Program-made: the position numbers and the translations under genes | Assembly (NCBI RefSeq): GCF_019052805.1 | Contig: NZ_JAHQRJ010000001.1 | Coordinates: 2,542,001-2,606,000, forward strand | Direction of reading: 5' to 3' | DNA length: 64,000 nucleotides | Source of the DNA: Noviherbaspirillum sp. L7-7A | Lineage (GTDB): Bacteria; Pseudomonadota; Gammaproteobacteria; Burkholderiales; Burkholderiaceae_D | In this document: piece by piece, positions 38,363 through 46,821 of the stretch | Layout of the letters: every line of letters begins with the position of its first letter | Numbering within the stretch: position 1 is the stretch's first letter | Notes under the pieces: generated by a model | Databases searched by the model: none | What the model was told of the DNA's origin: nothing | What the model saw: the letters and a program-made list of their open reading frames with translations, nothing else

Positions 38363-39334
38363 ATGAACCGACGTACCTTGCTCATGCGCTGCGCAGCGCT
38401 CATTGGCGCATGCGCCTTCACCGCTACTTACGCGCATGCCGCCTATCCGGAAAAACCCATCACCTTCGTCGTGCCCTACACCCCAGGCGGCGCGGCTGAC
38501 ACGCTGGCGCGGGTCCTGGCCCAGCGCATGAGCGTGAAGCTGGGCACGCCCATCATCGTCGACAACCGCGCCGGCGCCAGCGGCACCATAGGCGCCAGTT
38601 ATGTCGCCCGGGCGGCGGCCGACGGCTACACCGTGCTGTATGACGCCACGCCCTATTCGATCAACCCGCACCTCTTTGCGCGCATGCCCTATGCCGCCGG
38701 CGCCCTGAAGCCGCTGTCGCTGGTGGCGCTGACGCCCAACGTGCTGATTGTCAAAGCCGACGCGCCATTCAAGGATGTGAAGGACCTGATTGCGAAGGCC
38801 AAGGCGGCGCCGGGCAAGATCAATTTCGCCTCGGGCGGCAGCGGCACGGTGCAGCGGCTGGCAGCCGAGCTGTTCCGGCAAAAGCTCGACCTCGACATGG
38901 TCCATGTGCCCTATAAGAGCGGCGGTCCGGCCATCATGGATGTGATGGGAGGCCAGGTCGACTTCATGTTCGGCACTGTTGCGGCAACCTACCCGATGGT
39001 CTCTTCGGGCAAGCTGCGGGCGCTGGCGGTGTCGTCGCCCGAGCGGTCCAAGCGCCTGCCCGACGTGCCCACCGTGGCCGAAACAGCGGTGCCAGGCTAT
39101 GAGGCTTACGAGTGGAACGGCATGCTGCTGCCTGCCGCCACGCCGGAGCCCGTGGTGGCGAAACTGCGCGCAGCCCTGGCCGACGCGCTCAGGGAAGACG
39201 AGGTCAAGCAGCGCTTCAATGAACTGGGCGCGCAGCCGATAGGCTCGACGCCGGAGGAGTTTGCGGCTTTCCTGAAGAAGGAAGATGCCAAGTGGGCTGA
39301 AGTGATCCGCAAGGGCAATATCAAGCTCGACTGA
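38363..39334 (+). CDS. Bug/TctC-family periplasmic solute-binding protein (2)
   Basis: 323 residues. The signal peptide (LLMRCAALIGACAFTATYAHA) is followed by AYPEKPITFVVPYTPGGAAD and by IIVDNRAGASGTIGA, the Bug-family binding-site loops; VPTVAETAVPGYEAYEWNGM is the usual late motif. ATG 38363 was chosen because AGGAGA lies 7 nt upstream; the frame extends to 38225 through the operator. It is only distantly related to the Bug gene at 36867. No TctA or TctB permease gene is in the window. Its gene lies 110 bp downstream of the right operator arm. Confidence 0.93.
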   Translation: MNRRTLLMRCAALIGACAFTATYAHAAYPEKPITFVVPYTPGGAADTLARVLAQRMSVKLGTPIIVDNRAGASGTIGASYVARAAADGYTVLYDATPYSINPHLFARMPYAAGALKPLSLVALTPNVLIVKADAPFKDVKDLIAKAKAAPGKINFASGGSGTVQRLAAELFRQKLDLDMVHVPYKSGGPAIMDVMGGQVDFMFGTVAATYPMVSSGKLRALAVSSPERSKRLPDVPTVAETAVPGYEAYEWNGMLLPAATPEPVVAKLRAALADALREDEVKQRFNELGAQPIGSTPEEFAAFLKKEDAKWAEVIRKGNIKLD

Positions 39335-39394
39335 CAGGCAATGGGCCGTGCATGCCCTCGCATGCTGCCCCTTCTCGCTTATCCACTCATCCGC

Positions 39395-40288
39395 TCATTC
39401 ATTCACCACCGCAGCCGATGCGAGCAGCTCGATCAGGCGCCGGCTGGCCGGCGAAAGATAGCCGCCTTCGCGATAGGTAACGACCATGCGCCGCTGCATC
39501 ACGGTTTCCGGCACGTTCACTTCCTTGAGCGCGAAGCTGGGCTGGCCGGGCAGCAGATGCCGGCGTGATATGAAGCTCAGCAAGCCGGTCTCGGCAATCA
39601 GCGTGGGCAGCATCAGCAAGGTGTTGGACTCGACCTGCACCCGCGGACGCGGCAGATGATGCCGCTCGAAGGTCTGGTCGAGCCAGTCCCTGGTCGGCGC
39701 CCCCTCTGACTGCAGCACCCAGCGATAGGCTCCCAGGTCCTTGATGGTCGGCGCGCCCTGGAAGATCTCATGGCTGGCATTGGCGACCACGACGATCGGG
39801 TCTTCCGCAAGGAACTCCGACGTGAAGCCTGGCTCGGCCATGCCTTCGGTGCCTATCGTCATATCCACTTCACCTGAATGCAGCAGCGACCTGAGCACGT
39901 CGATCAGGCCGACCACGGTGTGCAGGTTGACCTCGGGCGCTTCCCGGATGAGCTGGCGCATGGCCGGCGGCAGCAGGAACTGCGCCGCGGTCGGCACGAT
40001 GCCGACCCGCACCGTGCCCGCCAGGCCATGGGCGAGATGGTTGATTTCCTGCTGCGCATCATGCACGTCCAGCCGGGTGCGCCGCGCCCACTTCAGCAGC
40101 ACCTGGCCCGCTTCGGTCAGGCGTATGCCACGTCCCGATTTCTCGAACAGCCGCACGCCGCAGTCCTGCTCCAGCCGCCTGATCGAGCTGGTCAGCGCCG
40201 GCTGGGTGCGATGCAGGCGCTCCGAGGCCCGTCCCATATGCTCGAGTTCAGCGATGACTTCAAAGTAATGCAGATCCCGCAGGTCCAT
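39395..40288 (-). CDS. LysR-family transcriptional regulator
   Basis: 297 residues. The helix-turn-helix is at the N-terminus (MDLRDLHYFEVIAELEHMGR, then ASERLHRTQPALTSSIRRLE), followed by a periplasmic-binding-like effector domain (GTVRVGIVPTAAQFLLPPAM; PIVVVANASHEIF). ATG 40288 gives the standard LysR start. It converges on the second Bug gene and is divergent from the RraA-like gene; the shared intergenic region and the Bug-Bug region carry the same composite motif, making this protein the likely regulator. The effector is probably a pathway acid. Confidence 0.93.
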   Translation of the reverse strand: MDLRDLHYFEVIAELEHMGRASERLHRTQPALTSSIRRLEQDCGVRLFEKSGRGIRLTEAGQVLLKWARRTRLDVHDAQQEINHLAHGLAGTVRVGIVPTAAQFLLPPAMRQLIREAPEVNLHTVVGLIDVLRSLLHSGEVDMTIGTEGMAEPGFTSEFLAEDPIVVVANASHEIFQGAPTIKDLGAYRWVLQSEGAPTRDWLDQTFERHHLPRPRVQVESNTLLMLPTLIAETGLLSFISRRHLLPGQPSFALKEVNVPETVMQRRMVVTYREGGYLSPASRRLIELLASAAVVNE

Positions 40289-40303
40289 TGCAAAAGTCCA
40301 GAT

Positions 40304-40332
40304 TATGAATCTCAAAAAACAATCGATTGGAC
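40304..40332 (+). promoter_or_regulatory. Third copy of the composite LysR operator
   Basis: TATGAATC (40304-40311), an 11-nt spacer, then TCGATTGGAC (40323-40332): same halves and exactly the same spacing as the arms at 38128-38252, with one changed base that makes CAATCGATTG palindromic. It lies 16 bp upstream of lysR and about 225 bp upstream of the RraA-like gene, and points toward the latter. Confidence 0.75.
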
Positions 40333-40556
40333 TATAGGCCTTCAGGCATCAATACTCAAGGCCGAGAACCACAAGCCGCGCCGGGCGATGCATTGTCGCC
40401 GGCGCTTGCAGTGGTCGCTTTTCAGCACGCCGCAAGCCCGGATACATCGATCGCGCATCTGGGTTTTCCCATCGGTCCCGGACTTGCAGGCCTGCTGCGC
40501 TCTTCCCTCTTCGACTACATATCGCCGGCATTGCCGGCACACCAAAGGAGACTTTC

Positions 40557-41255
40557 ATGAGTCAAGCTGCCGTACTGCCCGACGTCATTCGCGACATCGA
40601 CCGCGTCGCCCCGGAAATCGTTGCCGCCGCGGCCGAATATCCGTCTTCCATCCTGGCCGACGTGGCGGGACGCCGTGGCGGCCTCTCCGGCCGCATCGCG
40701 CCGCTGGCGCCGTCGATGAAATTCGCCGGCCCGGCCATCACTGTGGAAGTGCGGCCCGGCGACAACCTGATGATCCATGCCGCGATGGCCATTGCCAAGC
40801 CCGGCGACGTGATCCTGGTCGATGGCAAGGGCGATCTCAACAGCGCGCTGATGGGTGAAATCATGTCGCAGCAATGCGTGGCGCTGGGCGTGGCGGCCGT
40901 GGTGATCGACGGCGCCGTGCGCGACGCAGAAGCGATTCGCGAACTGGGCTTCCCGATGTATGCGGCCGGCACCAATCCAAGCGGCCCGACCAAATTCGTG
41001 CCCGGCCGGCTCAACCATCCGATTTCCATCGGTGGCGTGACGGTCAATCCAGGCGACCTGGTGGTGGGCGATGGCGATGGCGTCACCGTCATCGAGCGCG
41101 ACAAGGCAGCCGCCATGCTGCCGCTGGCCGCCGAAAAGGTGGCCATGGAAACCAGGCGCATTGCCGACATCAAGAGCCGCAAGGCGCTGCGCCCGGGCTG
41201 GCTCGATGCCGCGTTGCTGGCGGCCGGCGTGATCAAGGAAGGAGAAACCCTGTGA
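40557..41255 (+). CDS. RraA-family protein (HMG/CHA aldolase-like)
   Basis: 232 residues with the RraA/methyltransferase-like fold: SSILADVAGRRGGLSGRI, PGDNLMIHAAMAIAKPGDVI, then GKGDLNSALMGE and VVIDGAVRDAEAI. The Arg-Asp pair after DGAV is the divalent-metal and substrate site of class II 4-hydroxy-4-methyl-2-oxoglutarate / 4-carboxy-4-hydroxy-2-oxoadipate aldolases, which release pyruvate; true RraA (RNase E inhibitor) is shorter and lacks this context. The metabolic neighbours favour an aldolase. AAAGGAG precedes the ATG, and the stop overlaps the GTG start of the dehydrogenase gene. Confidence 0.83.
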   Translation: MSQAAVLPDVIRDIDRVAPEIVAAAAEYPSSILADVAGRRGGLSGRIAPLAPSMKFAGPAITVEVRPGDNLMIHAAMAIAKPGDVILVDGKGDLNSALMGEIMSQQCVALGVAAVVIDGAVRDAEAIRELGFPMYAAGTNPSGPTKFVPGRLNHPISIGGVTVNPGDLVVGDGDGVTVIERDKAAAMLPLAAEKVAMETRRIADIKSRKALRPGWLDAALLAAGVIKEGETL

Positions 41256-42175
41256 ACCAGGGCAAGCCCACCATACTGGTCACGGGAGCCGACCTTGCCG
41301 CGCCGGCGCTGCAGCTGCTGCGGGACTACGAGATCGTCTTCGCCGGCAAGACGCCGAGCGAGGAGGACATCGTCGCGCTGTGCAGGCAGCATGATCCGGT
41401 GGCCATCATCGTCCGCTACAGCAAGGTCGGCGAACGTGCAATGGCGGCCGCGCCTTCGCTGAGGGTCATTTCGAAACACGGCAGCGGCACCGACACGATC
41501 GACAAGGTAGCGGCCCGCGCGCGCGGCATCGAAGTCGTTGCCGCCGCCGGCGCCAATGCTGCCGCGGTTGCCGAGCAGGCGCTGGCATTGATGCTGGCCT
41601 GCGCCAAGTCCGTCACCACGCTCAATGCGCGCATGCATGCCGGCCACTGGGACAAGTCGACCCACAAGAGCCTGGAACTGGAGGGCCGCACCGTTGGCCT
41701 GATTGGCCTGGGCGCGATCGGCCAGCGCTTTGCGAAGATGGCCGATGCGGTCGGCATGCGCGTGATCGGCTTCGATCCCTACGCAAAGGCAGTGCCGGAC
41801 TTCGTGCGTCTGGCGGACCTGGAGACGATCTGGCGCGAGTCCGACGTCATTTCGCTGCACTGCCCGCTGACCGATGACAACCGCAACCTGATCAATGCCG
41901 GCACGCTGGCAGCCTGCAAGCCGGGCGTGATCATCATCAACACCGCGCGCGGCGGATTGATCGATGAAGCCGCCCTGCTTGACGCACTGAAGTCGGGCCA
42001 GGTCGCCAGCGCCGGGCTGGACAGCTTCCAGGTCGAGCCCATGGTTGCCGGGCATCCGTTCCTCGGCACGGACAACCTGGTGCTGAGCCCGCACATCGGT
42101 GGCGTGACCGGCGATGCCTATGTGAAGATGGGCGTAGGCGCGGCAAGCAACGCGCTGGCGGTGCTTGCCCGCTAG
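41252..42175 (+). CDS. D-isomer-specific 2-hydroxyacid dehydrogenase
   Basis: 307 residues, NAD(P)-dependent. The Rossmann domain carries GLIGLGAIGQRFAKMADAVG and the cofactor-selecting FDPYA. Catalytic residues are in place: Arg in INTARGGLIDEAAL, Glu in AGLDSFQVEP and His in SPHIGGVTGD. The start is GTG 41252, which overlaps the previous stop (GTGA) and has AAGGAAGGAG upstream. It probably interconverts a 2-hydroxy acid and a 2-oxo acid, feeding or fed by the aldolase encoded just before it. The Asp after the glycine motif suggests NAD rather than NADP. Confidence 0.92.
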   Translation: MNQGKPTILVTGADLAAPALQLLRDYEIVFAGKTPSEEDIVALCRQHDPVAIIVRYSKVGERAMAAAPSLRVISKHGSGTDTIDKVAARARGIEVVAAAGANAAAVAEQALALMLACAKSVTTLNARMHAGHWDKSTHKSLELEGRTVGLIGLGAIGQRFAKMADAVGMRVIGFDPYAKAVPDFVRLADLETIWRESDVISLHCPLTDDNRNLINAGTLAACKPGVIIINTARGGLIDEAALLDALKSGQVASAGLDSFQVEPMVAGHPFLGTDNLVLSPHIGGVTGDAYVKMGVGAASNALAVLAR

Positions 42176-42390
42176 TCGAGTCACATCGGCTGCGCGTCTC
42201 ATGTTGCCGGCTCAGCCATGCCGGCAACATGAAGTCGCTGCCGGGCCCGGAACGCGATGCCTCGTGTCGATGGCATCCAGCCGCGGTACCGGGCTAGCCT
42301 GCCAGCTTCGCTACGCCTGTGCCGGACCAAACCATCCATCCGTTTCGTCCGGCAGGCATGAATCAGGATGGGCATAACAGGAAAGCCAGC

Positions 42391-43314
42391 ATGGTCCTTC
42401 TTCAACCGCCGGTGCTTCGTGACACCGAGGTCTTCACCAGCATGCCGGCGCATTACCGCCGCACCGGCATGCGCTCGCTGTGGGCCGACGCCAATCGCGG
42501 CGGCGCGCCAACCGACTCCTTTCTCGAAGGCCCGGTCTTCGACGACCTCGGCAATCTCTACGTCACCGACATCCCCTTTGGCCGGATCTTCCGCATCAGC
42601 CCCATGGGCGAATGGGAACTGATCGCCGAATACGATGGCGAACCGAACGGCATGAAGTTCCTCAATCCGGGCGAACTGCTGATTGCCGACTACAGGAATG
42701 GCCTGATGCTGTGCGAGATTGAAAGCGGCGCGGTGCGGCCGTACCTGACCCGCCGCAACAGCGAGTCCTTCAAGGGCATCAACGACCTCGTCTTCGATTC
42801 CCGGGGCAATCTGTACTTCACCGACCAGGGCCAGACCGGCATGCACGATCCGACCGGAAGGCTCTACCGGCTGCGTTCGAACGGGCAGCTCGACCTGCTG
42901 CTGGCCAATGCGCCCAGCCCGAACGGACTGGCGCTGTCGCCGGACGAGAAAGTGCTTTACCTTGCGGTCACGCGGGGCAATGCGGTGTGGCGGCTTCCCC
43001 TGCTCGACGATGGCAGCGTGGCCAAGGTCGGACAGTTCTTTACCTCCTATGGACCGAGCGGACCGGATGGCCTGGCTGTCGATCGGCAGGGCCGGGTCAT
43101 CGTCGCCAATCCCGGGCTGGGTTATGCCTGGGTGCTCAACCATCGCGCCGAGCCGGTGATGGTGGTGCGCAGCACCGAAGGCATGTCGCTGACCAACATC
43201 GCCTTTGGCGGCGCCGGACGCACGACGCTCTACTGCACGGAGTCGGTCAGTGGCAGCATCCTGCGCGCCGAACTCGATGTGGCGGGGCTGGCCGTGCATC
43301 GGGGCCAGGCCTGA
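42391..43314 (+). CDS. SMP-30/gluconolactonase-like protein
   Basis: 307-residue six-bladed beta-propeller. Family marks: FLEGPVFDDLGNLYVTDIPF (metal-binding Glu), GINDLVFDSRGNLYFTDQG (Asn and Asp ligands), SPNGLALSPDEKVLYLAVT and GPDGLAVDRQGRVIVANP. Such enzymes hydrolyse sugar-acid or other lactones with a divalent metal. ATG 42391 is preferred since AGGAAAG lies 6-10 nt upstream; ATG 42358 and GTG 42319 are alternatives. It follows the dehydrogenase gene by 215 bp without a clear terminator or operator copy and probably belongs to the same pathway. Confidence 0.87.
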   Translation: MVLLQPPVLRDTEVFTSMPAHYRRTGMRSLWADANRGGAPTDSFLEGPVFDDLGNLYVTDIPFGRIFRISPMGEWELIAEYDGEPNGMKFLNPGELLIADYRNGLMLCEIESGAVRPYLTRRNSESFKGINDLVFDSRGNLYFTDQGQTGMHDPTGRLYRLRSNGQLDLLLANAPSPNGLALSPDEKVLYLAVTRGNAVWRLPLLDDGSVAKVGQFFTSYGPSGPDGLAVDRQGRVIVANPGLGYAWVLNHRAEPVMVVRSTEGMSLTNIAFGGAGRTTLYCTESVSGSILRAELDVAGLAVHRGQA

Positions 43315-43386
43315 TGCACGGCCGGATGGCTGCTGCGCACGCGGCTTGAACTGCGCGCCAGCCATCCCGTCGCTTTCACTTCTGCT

Positions 43387-44550
43387 TCAGGCGTTCTTGC
43401 GGTGCTCCAGGAAAAAGCGCAGCATCTCGCGCGATGCATCCGGCCCCTGCGGGTCGGTGTAGGAGCCGCGCCGGCTGCCGCCTGACCAGGCATGGCCGCT
43501 GCCATGCACTGTCCAGTGCTCGGCCAGCAGCTTGCCGCTACCGTCGCGGTGTATCGCCCTGGTGTAGCCGCGGCCGTTTGCCGCCTTCCCCTTCTCCACC
43601 GTGGCCGCGCTGGCACGTCCCGCGGTGCGTTGCGCCAGCACCGCCTGCCCGTTGCGCGGATGGACGGTCTTGTCGGCGTCGCCATGAAACACGATCAGCG
43701 GGATGCCGGCGGCGCGCGCCGCCTTGATCGAGCCTTTCTGCATCGCGGCAAAGGCCGAGGGCACATCGTGCGCGGCGCCGGTCGGCAGCCCGGAATGGAT
43801 GCCGGCGGCGGCGAACAGGTCGGGATATTCGCTTGCCAGGATGGCCGCCATCGCCCCGCCCGCCGACAGCCCGGCGACATAGACCCGCGCCGGGTCGGCC
43901 TTGTAGTCGCGCAGGACATCGCGGGCAATGGCCGCGATGATGGCGGGTTCGCCGCGCTCGCGCCGCTGGTCGCCGGCCTGGAACCAGTTCCAGCAGTTGG
44001 AACCGTTGGCATTCTTCGACTGCGCCGGATAGGCAACCAGGCAGCCATGCTCCTCGGCCAGCGCATTCATGCCGGTGCCGGCGGCGAAGTCGTCCGGATG
44101 CTGCTTGCAGCCATGCAGCATGACCACCAGCGCGCCGCCCGGCGCATAGCTGGTCGGTATGTACAGCTTGTAGGTGCGGCTGCCCGCCGGCGTGCTGGCG
44201 GTCAGGCTCAGGAACTGGCCCTTGAGCGGCGCCTGATTCCCGCCGCCATCAGGCTGCGCATCCTGCACATCCTGCACCGCACCCCTGGCCATCCTGGCGC
44301 GCAGGCGCTGCGCCAGGCCCGAGAGGCCGGCGCGCGGCGGCTGGGGCGCCTCGTCTGCGGCGCTGACCGGATTGATGTCGATCAGGCCATCAGGCTGCGC
44401 CTTGCCCGATGGCGTGGCATGCGGAGCGGCAGGCGTTGCGCCGCCGTTTAGGGCGCGCTGGATGGCGGCGGTGGCCGCCATCGGGCCTTCGGTTTGCAGC
44501 AGTTGCGCCGCTTCCTGCATTTGCGCCAGGAATTGCTGGTTGATGTTCAT
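43387..44550 (-). CDS. PHB depolymerase family esterase (extended alpha/beta hydrolase)
   Basis: 387 residues. The catalytic domain begins about residue 108 (SLTASTPAGSRTYKLYIPTS) and has the oxyanion element VVMLHGCKQHPDDFAAGTGM, the nucleophile elbow YVAGLSAGGAMAAILA, the Asp in IVFHGDADKTVHP and the His in VHGSGHAWSGG; CWNWFQAGDQRRERGE is typical of the LpqC/short-chain PHB depolymerase group. The first ~105 residues form a low-complexity N-terminal region without a signal peptide (MNINQQFLAQMQEAAQLLQ resembles a phasin-like amphipathic helix), suggesting an intracellular granule enzyme. The RHH regulator gene sits 21 bp upstream. Confidence 0.85.
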   Translation of the reverse strand: MNINQQFLAQMQEAAQLLQTEGPMAATAAIQRALNGGATPAAPHATPSGKAQPDGLIDINPVSAADEAPQPPRAGLSGLAQRLRARMARGAVQDVQDAQPDGGGNQAPLKGQFLSLTASTPAGSRTYKLYIPTSYAPGGALVVMLHGCKQHPDDFAAGTGMNALAEEHGCLVAYPAQSKNANGSNCWNWFQAGDQRRERGEPAIIAAIARDVLRDYKADPARVYVAGLSAGGAMAAILASEYPDLFAAAGIHSGLPTGAAHDVPSAFAAMQKGSIKAARAAGIPLIVFHGDADKTVHPRNGQAVLAQRTAGRASAATVEKGKAANGRGYTRAIHRDGSGKLLAEHWTVHGSGHAWSGGSRRGSYTDPQGPDASREMLRFFLEHRKNA

Positions 44551-44571
44551 GTTGTGCTTTCTTGGGTTCGT

Positions 44572-44997
44572 TTAATGTATCCGCCCGGCCAATGCGGCCT
44601 TGACGGCTGGACTGGCATGCAGCGCACCCAGTACGGAAATATCGGTGATGGTGGCCAGCGCCAGTTCCGGCGCCACGTCATGCGCGATCGTGGCCAGCCC
44701 CAGTACCTGAATGCGCAGGGTCTGACCGGCGGCCTGCAGGGCTTCCAGGTCGGCACGGGAGAAATGCTGCAGACCCAGCACCAGGCTCTTGCGGGTAACG
44801 GTCTGGCGTATCACGTCGGCATGGGCCACGAGCTGGTTGCGTATCGCTGTGCGTATCAGGTCGGTGCGGTTGGTATAAAAACCTTCCTGGACCAGCAGAT
44901 CGATCTGCCCGAGATCGACCAGGCCCAGGTTGATGGTCACTTTTTCAGTGTCGTTTGCCTTCACCGGCAAGGGCGGCTGTACGGTCGGCTGTGTCAT
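44572..44997 (-). CDS. Ribbon-helix-helix (CopG-like) regulator
   Basis: 141 residues. The N-terminal RHH domain is EKVTINLGLVDLGQIDLLVQ (beta strand and helix 1), followed by GFYTNRTDLIRTAIRNQLVAH (helix 2), the fold of CopG/Arc-type repressors that dimerise and insert a beta ribbon in the major groove. The remaining ~75 residues (VLGLQHFSRADLEALQAAG onward) are a predicted sensor or oligomerisation part of unknown fold. It heads the unit with the PHB-depolymerase-type esterase. The leader carries repeated TTGGAMTCC half-sites, so autoregulation is likely. Confidence 0.8.
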   Translation of the reverse strand: MTQPTVQPPLPVKANDTEKVTINLGLVDLGQIDLLVQEGFYTNRTDLIRTAIRNQLVAHADVIRQTVTRKSLVLGLQHFSRADLEALQAAGQTLRIQVLGLATIAHDVAPELALATITDISVLGALHASPAVKAALAGRIH

Positions 44998-45021
44998 TTA
45001 CGTTCGCATCTCCATTTCTGA

Positions 45022-45050
45022 GGATTCCAGTTGGACTCCTCTTGGAATCC
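45022..45050 (-). promoter_or_regulatory. Candidate operator of the ribbon-helix-helix regulator
   Basis: Inverted repeat GGATTCCA (45022-45029) and TGGAATCC (45043-45050), with a third, direct half-site TTGGACTCC at 45031 spaced 12 bp from TTGGAATCC at 45042. It lies between the predicted promoter and the regulator start, where a bound repressor would block elongation. RHH proteins commonly bind such repeated short half-sites. Confidence 0.6.
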
Positions 45051-45067
45051 ACTCACCATCCAACCGG

Positions 45068-45095
45068 AGTATATAGAGTGTAATGACCGTGTCAA
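45068..45095 (-). promoter_or_regulatory. Strong sigma-70 promoter of the RHH regulator/esterase unit
   Basis: On the minus strand a perfect TTGACA (45095-45090) and TATACT (45073-45068) are 16 nt apart. Expected start near 45061, leader of about 64 nt. Confidence 0.82.
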
Positions 45096-45527
45096 ACCTT
45101 TTTTAACATTGCAGAAATGCATGATGTTGCGCCTGCCTGCCTGGTGGCTGCCTTGCATTGGAGCGGTAAGCAGCGATGGCACGGCATACCGTGCGAATCC
45201 CTTTGACCTGAATGCAGGACGCGGGTTGGGAAAACGGAAGCGGAAATTGAATCCGGACTGGATCGGGCGAAACGTGGCTGTCGCCGGACAGGGAAAGAAT
45301 TGCAGTTGAGTCTGAGAAGCCGGCGCAGTTCAATGCCCAACGATTGCGTTGGGCAGCACACGGTTTTCATGCCGGCGATGCCAGGCATCGTCCGCTACTG
45401 CCGGATGCTCTGGCCCGCCGCTATCGTTGCAGCATTGGCGGGCATGCAGGACCATGCCCTGCTCTTTCACGGAAGGAGAATTGCAGCCCAGACGCCGCCG
45501 CAGCGGCAACGTCACAGCCTTACCGGA
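45096..45527. other. 432-bp intergenic stretch before the corA stop
   Basis: No supported gene. It contains a 9-bp hairpin, TGCCCAACG (45334-45342) pairing with 45347-45355 around an ATTG loop; no T-tract follows. The short ORFs show no family resemblance. Confidence 0.5.
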
Positions 45528-46493
45528 TTACTTCAGCCATCCGCGCTTCCTGAAATACCAGAACGGCGTAATCGCGCTGGCCACCATCAGCACCAACGCA
45601 AACGGATAGCCGAAATCCCAGTTCAGTTCAGGCAGCAGCCGGAAGTTCATGCCGTAGATGCTGGCGATCAGCGTCGGCGGCAGGAAGGCGACCGAAGCCA
45701 CGGAGAAGATCTTGATGATCTTGTTCTGGTTGATGTTGATGAAGCCGACGGTGGCGTCCATCAGGAAGTTGATCTTGTCGAACAGGAAGGCGGTGTGGCC
45801 ATCGAGCGACTCGATGTCGCGCAGGATCTGGCGCGCTTCCTCGAACTGGTCGGCATTGAGCAGGCGGCCGCGCATCAGGAAGCTGACCGCGCGCCGGGTG
45901 TCCATCATGTTGCGGCGGATGCGGCCGTTCAGGTCTTCCTCCTGGGCGATCGCATTGAGCGACTCGGCCGCGTCCTGGTCGGTGAAGTCCTTCTGCAGCA
46001 CGCTGCGGCTGACTTCCTCCAGGCTCTGGTAGATGCCTTCCAGCGCATCGGCCGAATACTCGGCGTCGGTGGCATACAGGTCCAGCAGCACATCCTTGTA
46101 GTCGTCGATGGAGCCCGGCCGGGAACGGGCGCGCATGCGCACCAGGCGAAACACCGGCAGGTCGTCGGTATGCACCGAGAACAGCATGTTGCGCGCCAGG
46201 ATGAACGCCACCGTCACCACCCGCGCCGGGCCGTCGTCGTCTTCCAGCAGGAAGTCGGTGCGCAGATGCAGGTCGCCATTCTCGGCTTCGTAGTAGCGGG
46301 CCGATGCCTCGATGTCCTTGACTTCATCCTCGCCCGGCAGCGTCACGCCATAGATGCTGCGGACCCAGTTGCGCTCTTCATCGTTGGGATCGGTCAGGTC
46401 CACCCATACCGGCACGGCCTGCACCAGGTCGTCGCGGCTGTTGATATTGACCTGGTTCAGCCGGCCGTTTTGCAGCACAAATACATTGATCAT
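45528..46493 (-). CDS. corA: CorA magnesium/cobalt transporter
   Basis: 321 residues. A large cytoplasmic N-terminal domain and a long helix lead to two C-terminal membrane helices. The signature IASIYGMNFRLLPEL, the GMN motif, lies at the end of the first, with the pore and periplasmic selectivity loop; the tail is FWYFRKRGWLK. CorA pentamers import Mg2+ and sometimes Co2+ or Ni2+. ATG 46493 has GGGAGG 5 nt upstream; the in-frame extension to 46541 is not needed. It stands alone at the boundary between the accessory region and the mpl-mtgA run. Confidence 0.95.
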   Translation of the reverse strand: MINVFVLQNGRLNQVNINSRDDLVQAVPVWVDLTDPNDEERNWVRSIYGVTLPGEDEVKDIEASARYYEAENGDLHLRTDFLLEDDDGPARVVTVAFILARNMLFSVHTDDLPVFRLVRMRARSRPGSIDDYKDVLLDLYATDAEYSADALEGIYQSLEEVSRSVLQKDFTDQDAAESLNAIAQEEDLNGRIRRNMMDTRRAVSFLMRGRLLNADQFEEARQILRDIESLDGHTAFLFDKINFLMDATVGFININQNKIIKIFSVASVAFLPPTLIASIYGMNFRLLPELNWDFGYPFALVLMVASAITPFWYFRKRGWLK

Positions 46494-46821
46494 CTGACCT
46501 CCCGCCCGCAGCGCTCGCGCAAGCGCAGCGCCCCCTGGCATGCGCCAGGGGTGTGTAACAAATCAGGGAACGCGGCCGATACGGCCTTTTGGATGCGCCC
46601 GCCCACCAAAACTGGCGAGAGGCGACTGGGGAATGCAGCGCGCTATCTCGCCAACCGGCCATGCAATGATGGCCGCATGTCTGAATAAGGACTACCCAAG
46701 TCGGGTCTCCAGGAACAAAAACAGCGCAAGTGTACTGACAAGGCCATGCCTAGGCAAGTCATAACCGGAAGCCAATGCAGACCCGCGCAAGGCCTGTTGC
46801 GTGTGCCGCCAAAACCGGGTT
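46494..46821. other. 328-bp gap between corA and mtgA
   Basis: No supported gene. An 8-bp hairpin, CCCCTGGC (46532-46539) with GCCAGGGG (46544-46551), lies just upstream of corA and may end transcripts coming from mtgA, although no T-tract is seen. The remainder shows nothing clear. Confidence 0.5.

Noticed and set aside
45300-46688. 462-codon plus-strand frame opposite corA
   Set aside because: Antisense shadow; the GMN motif and membrane helices make corA on the minus strand certain.
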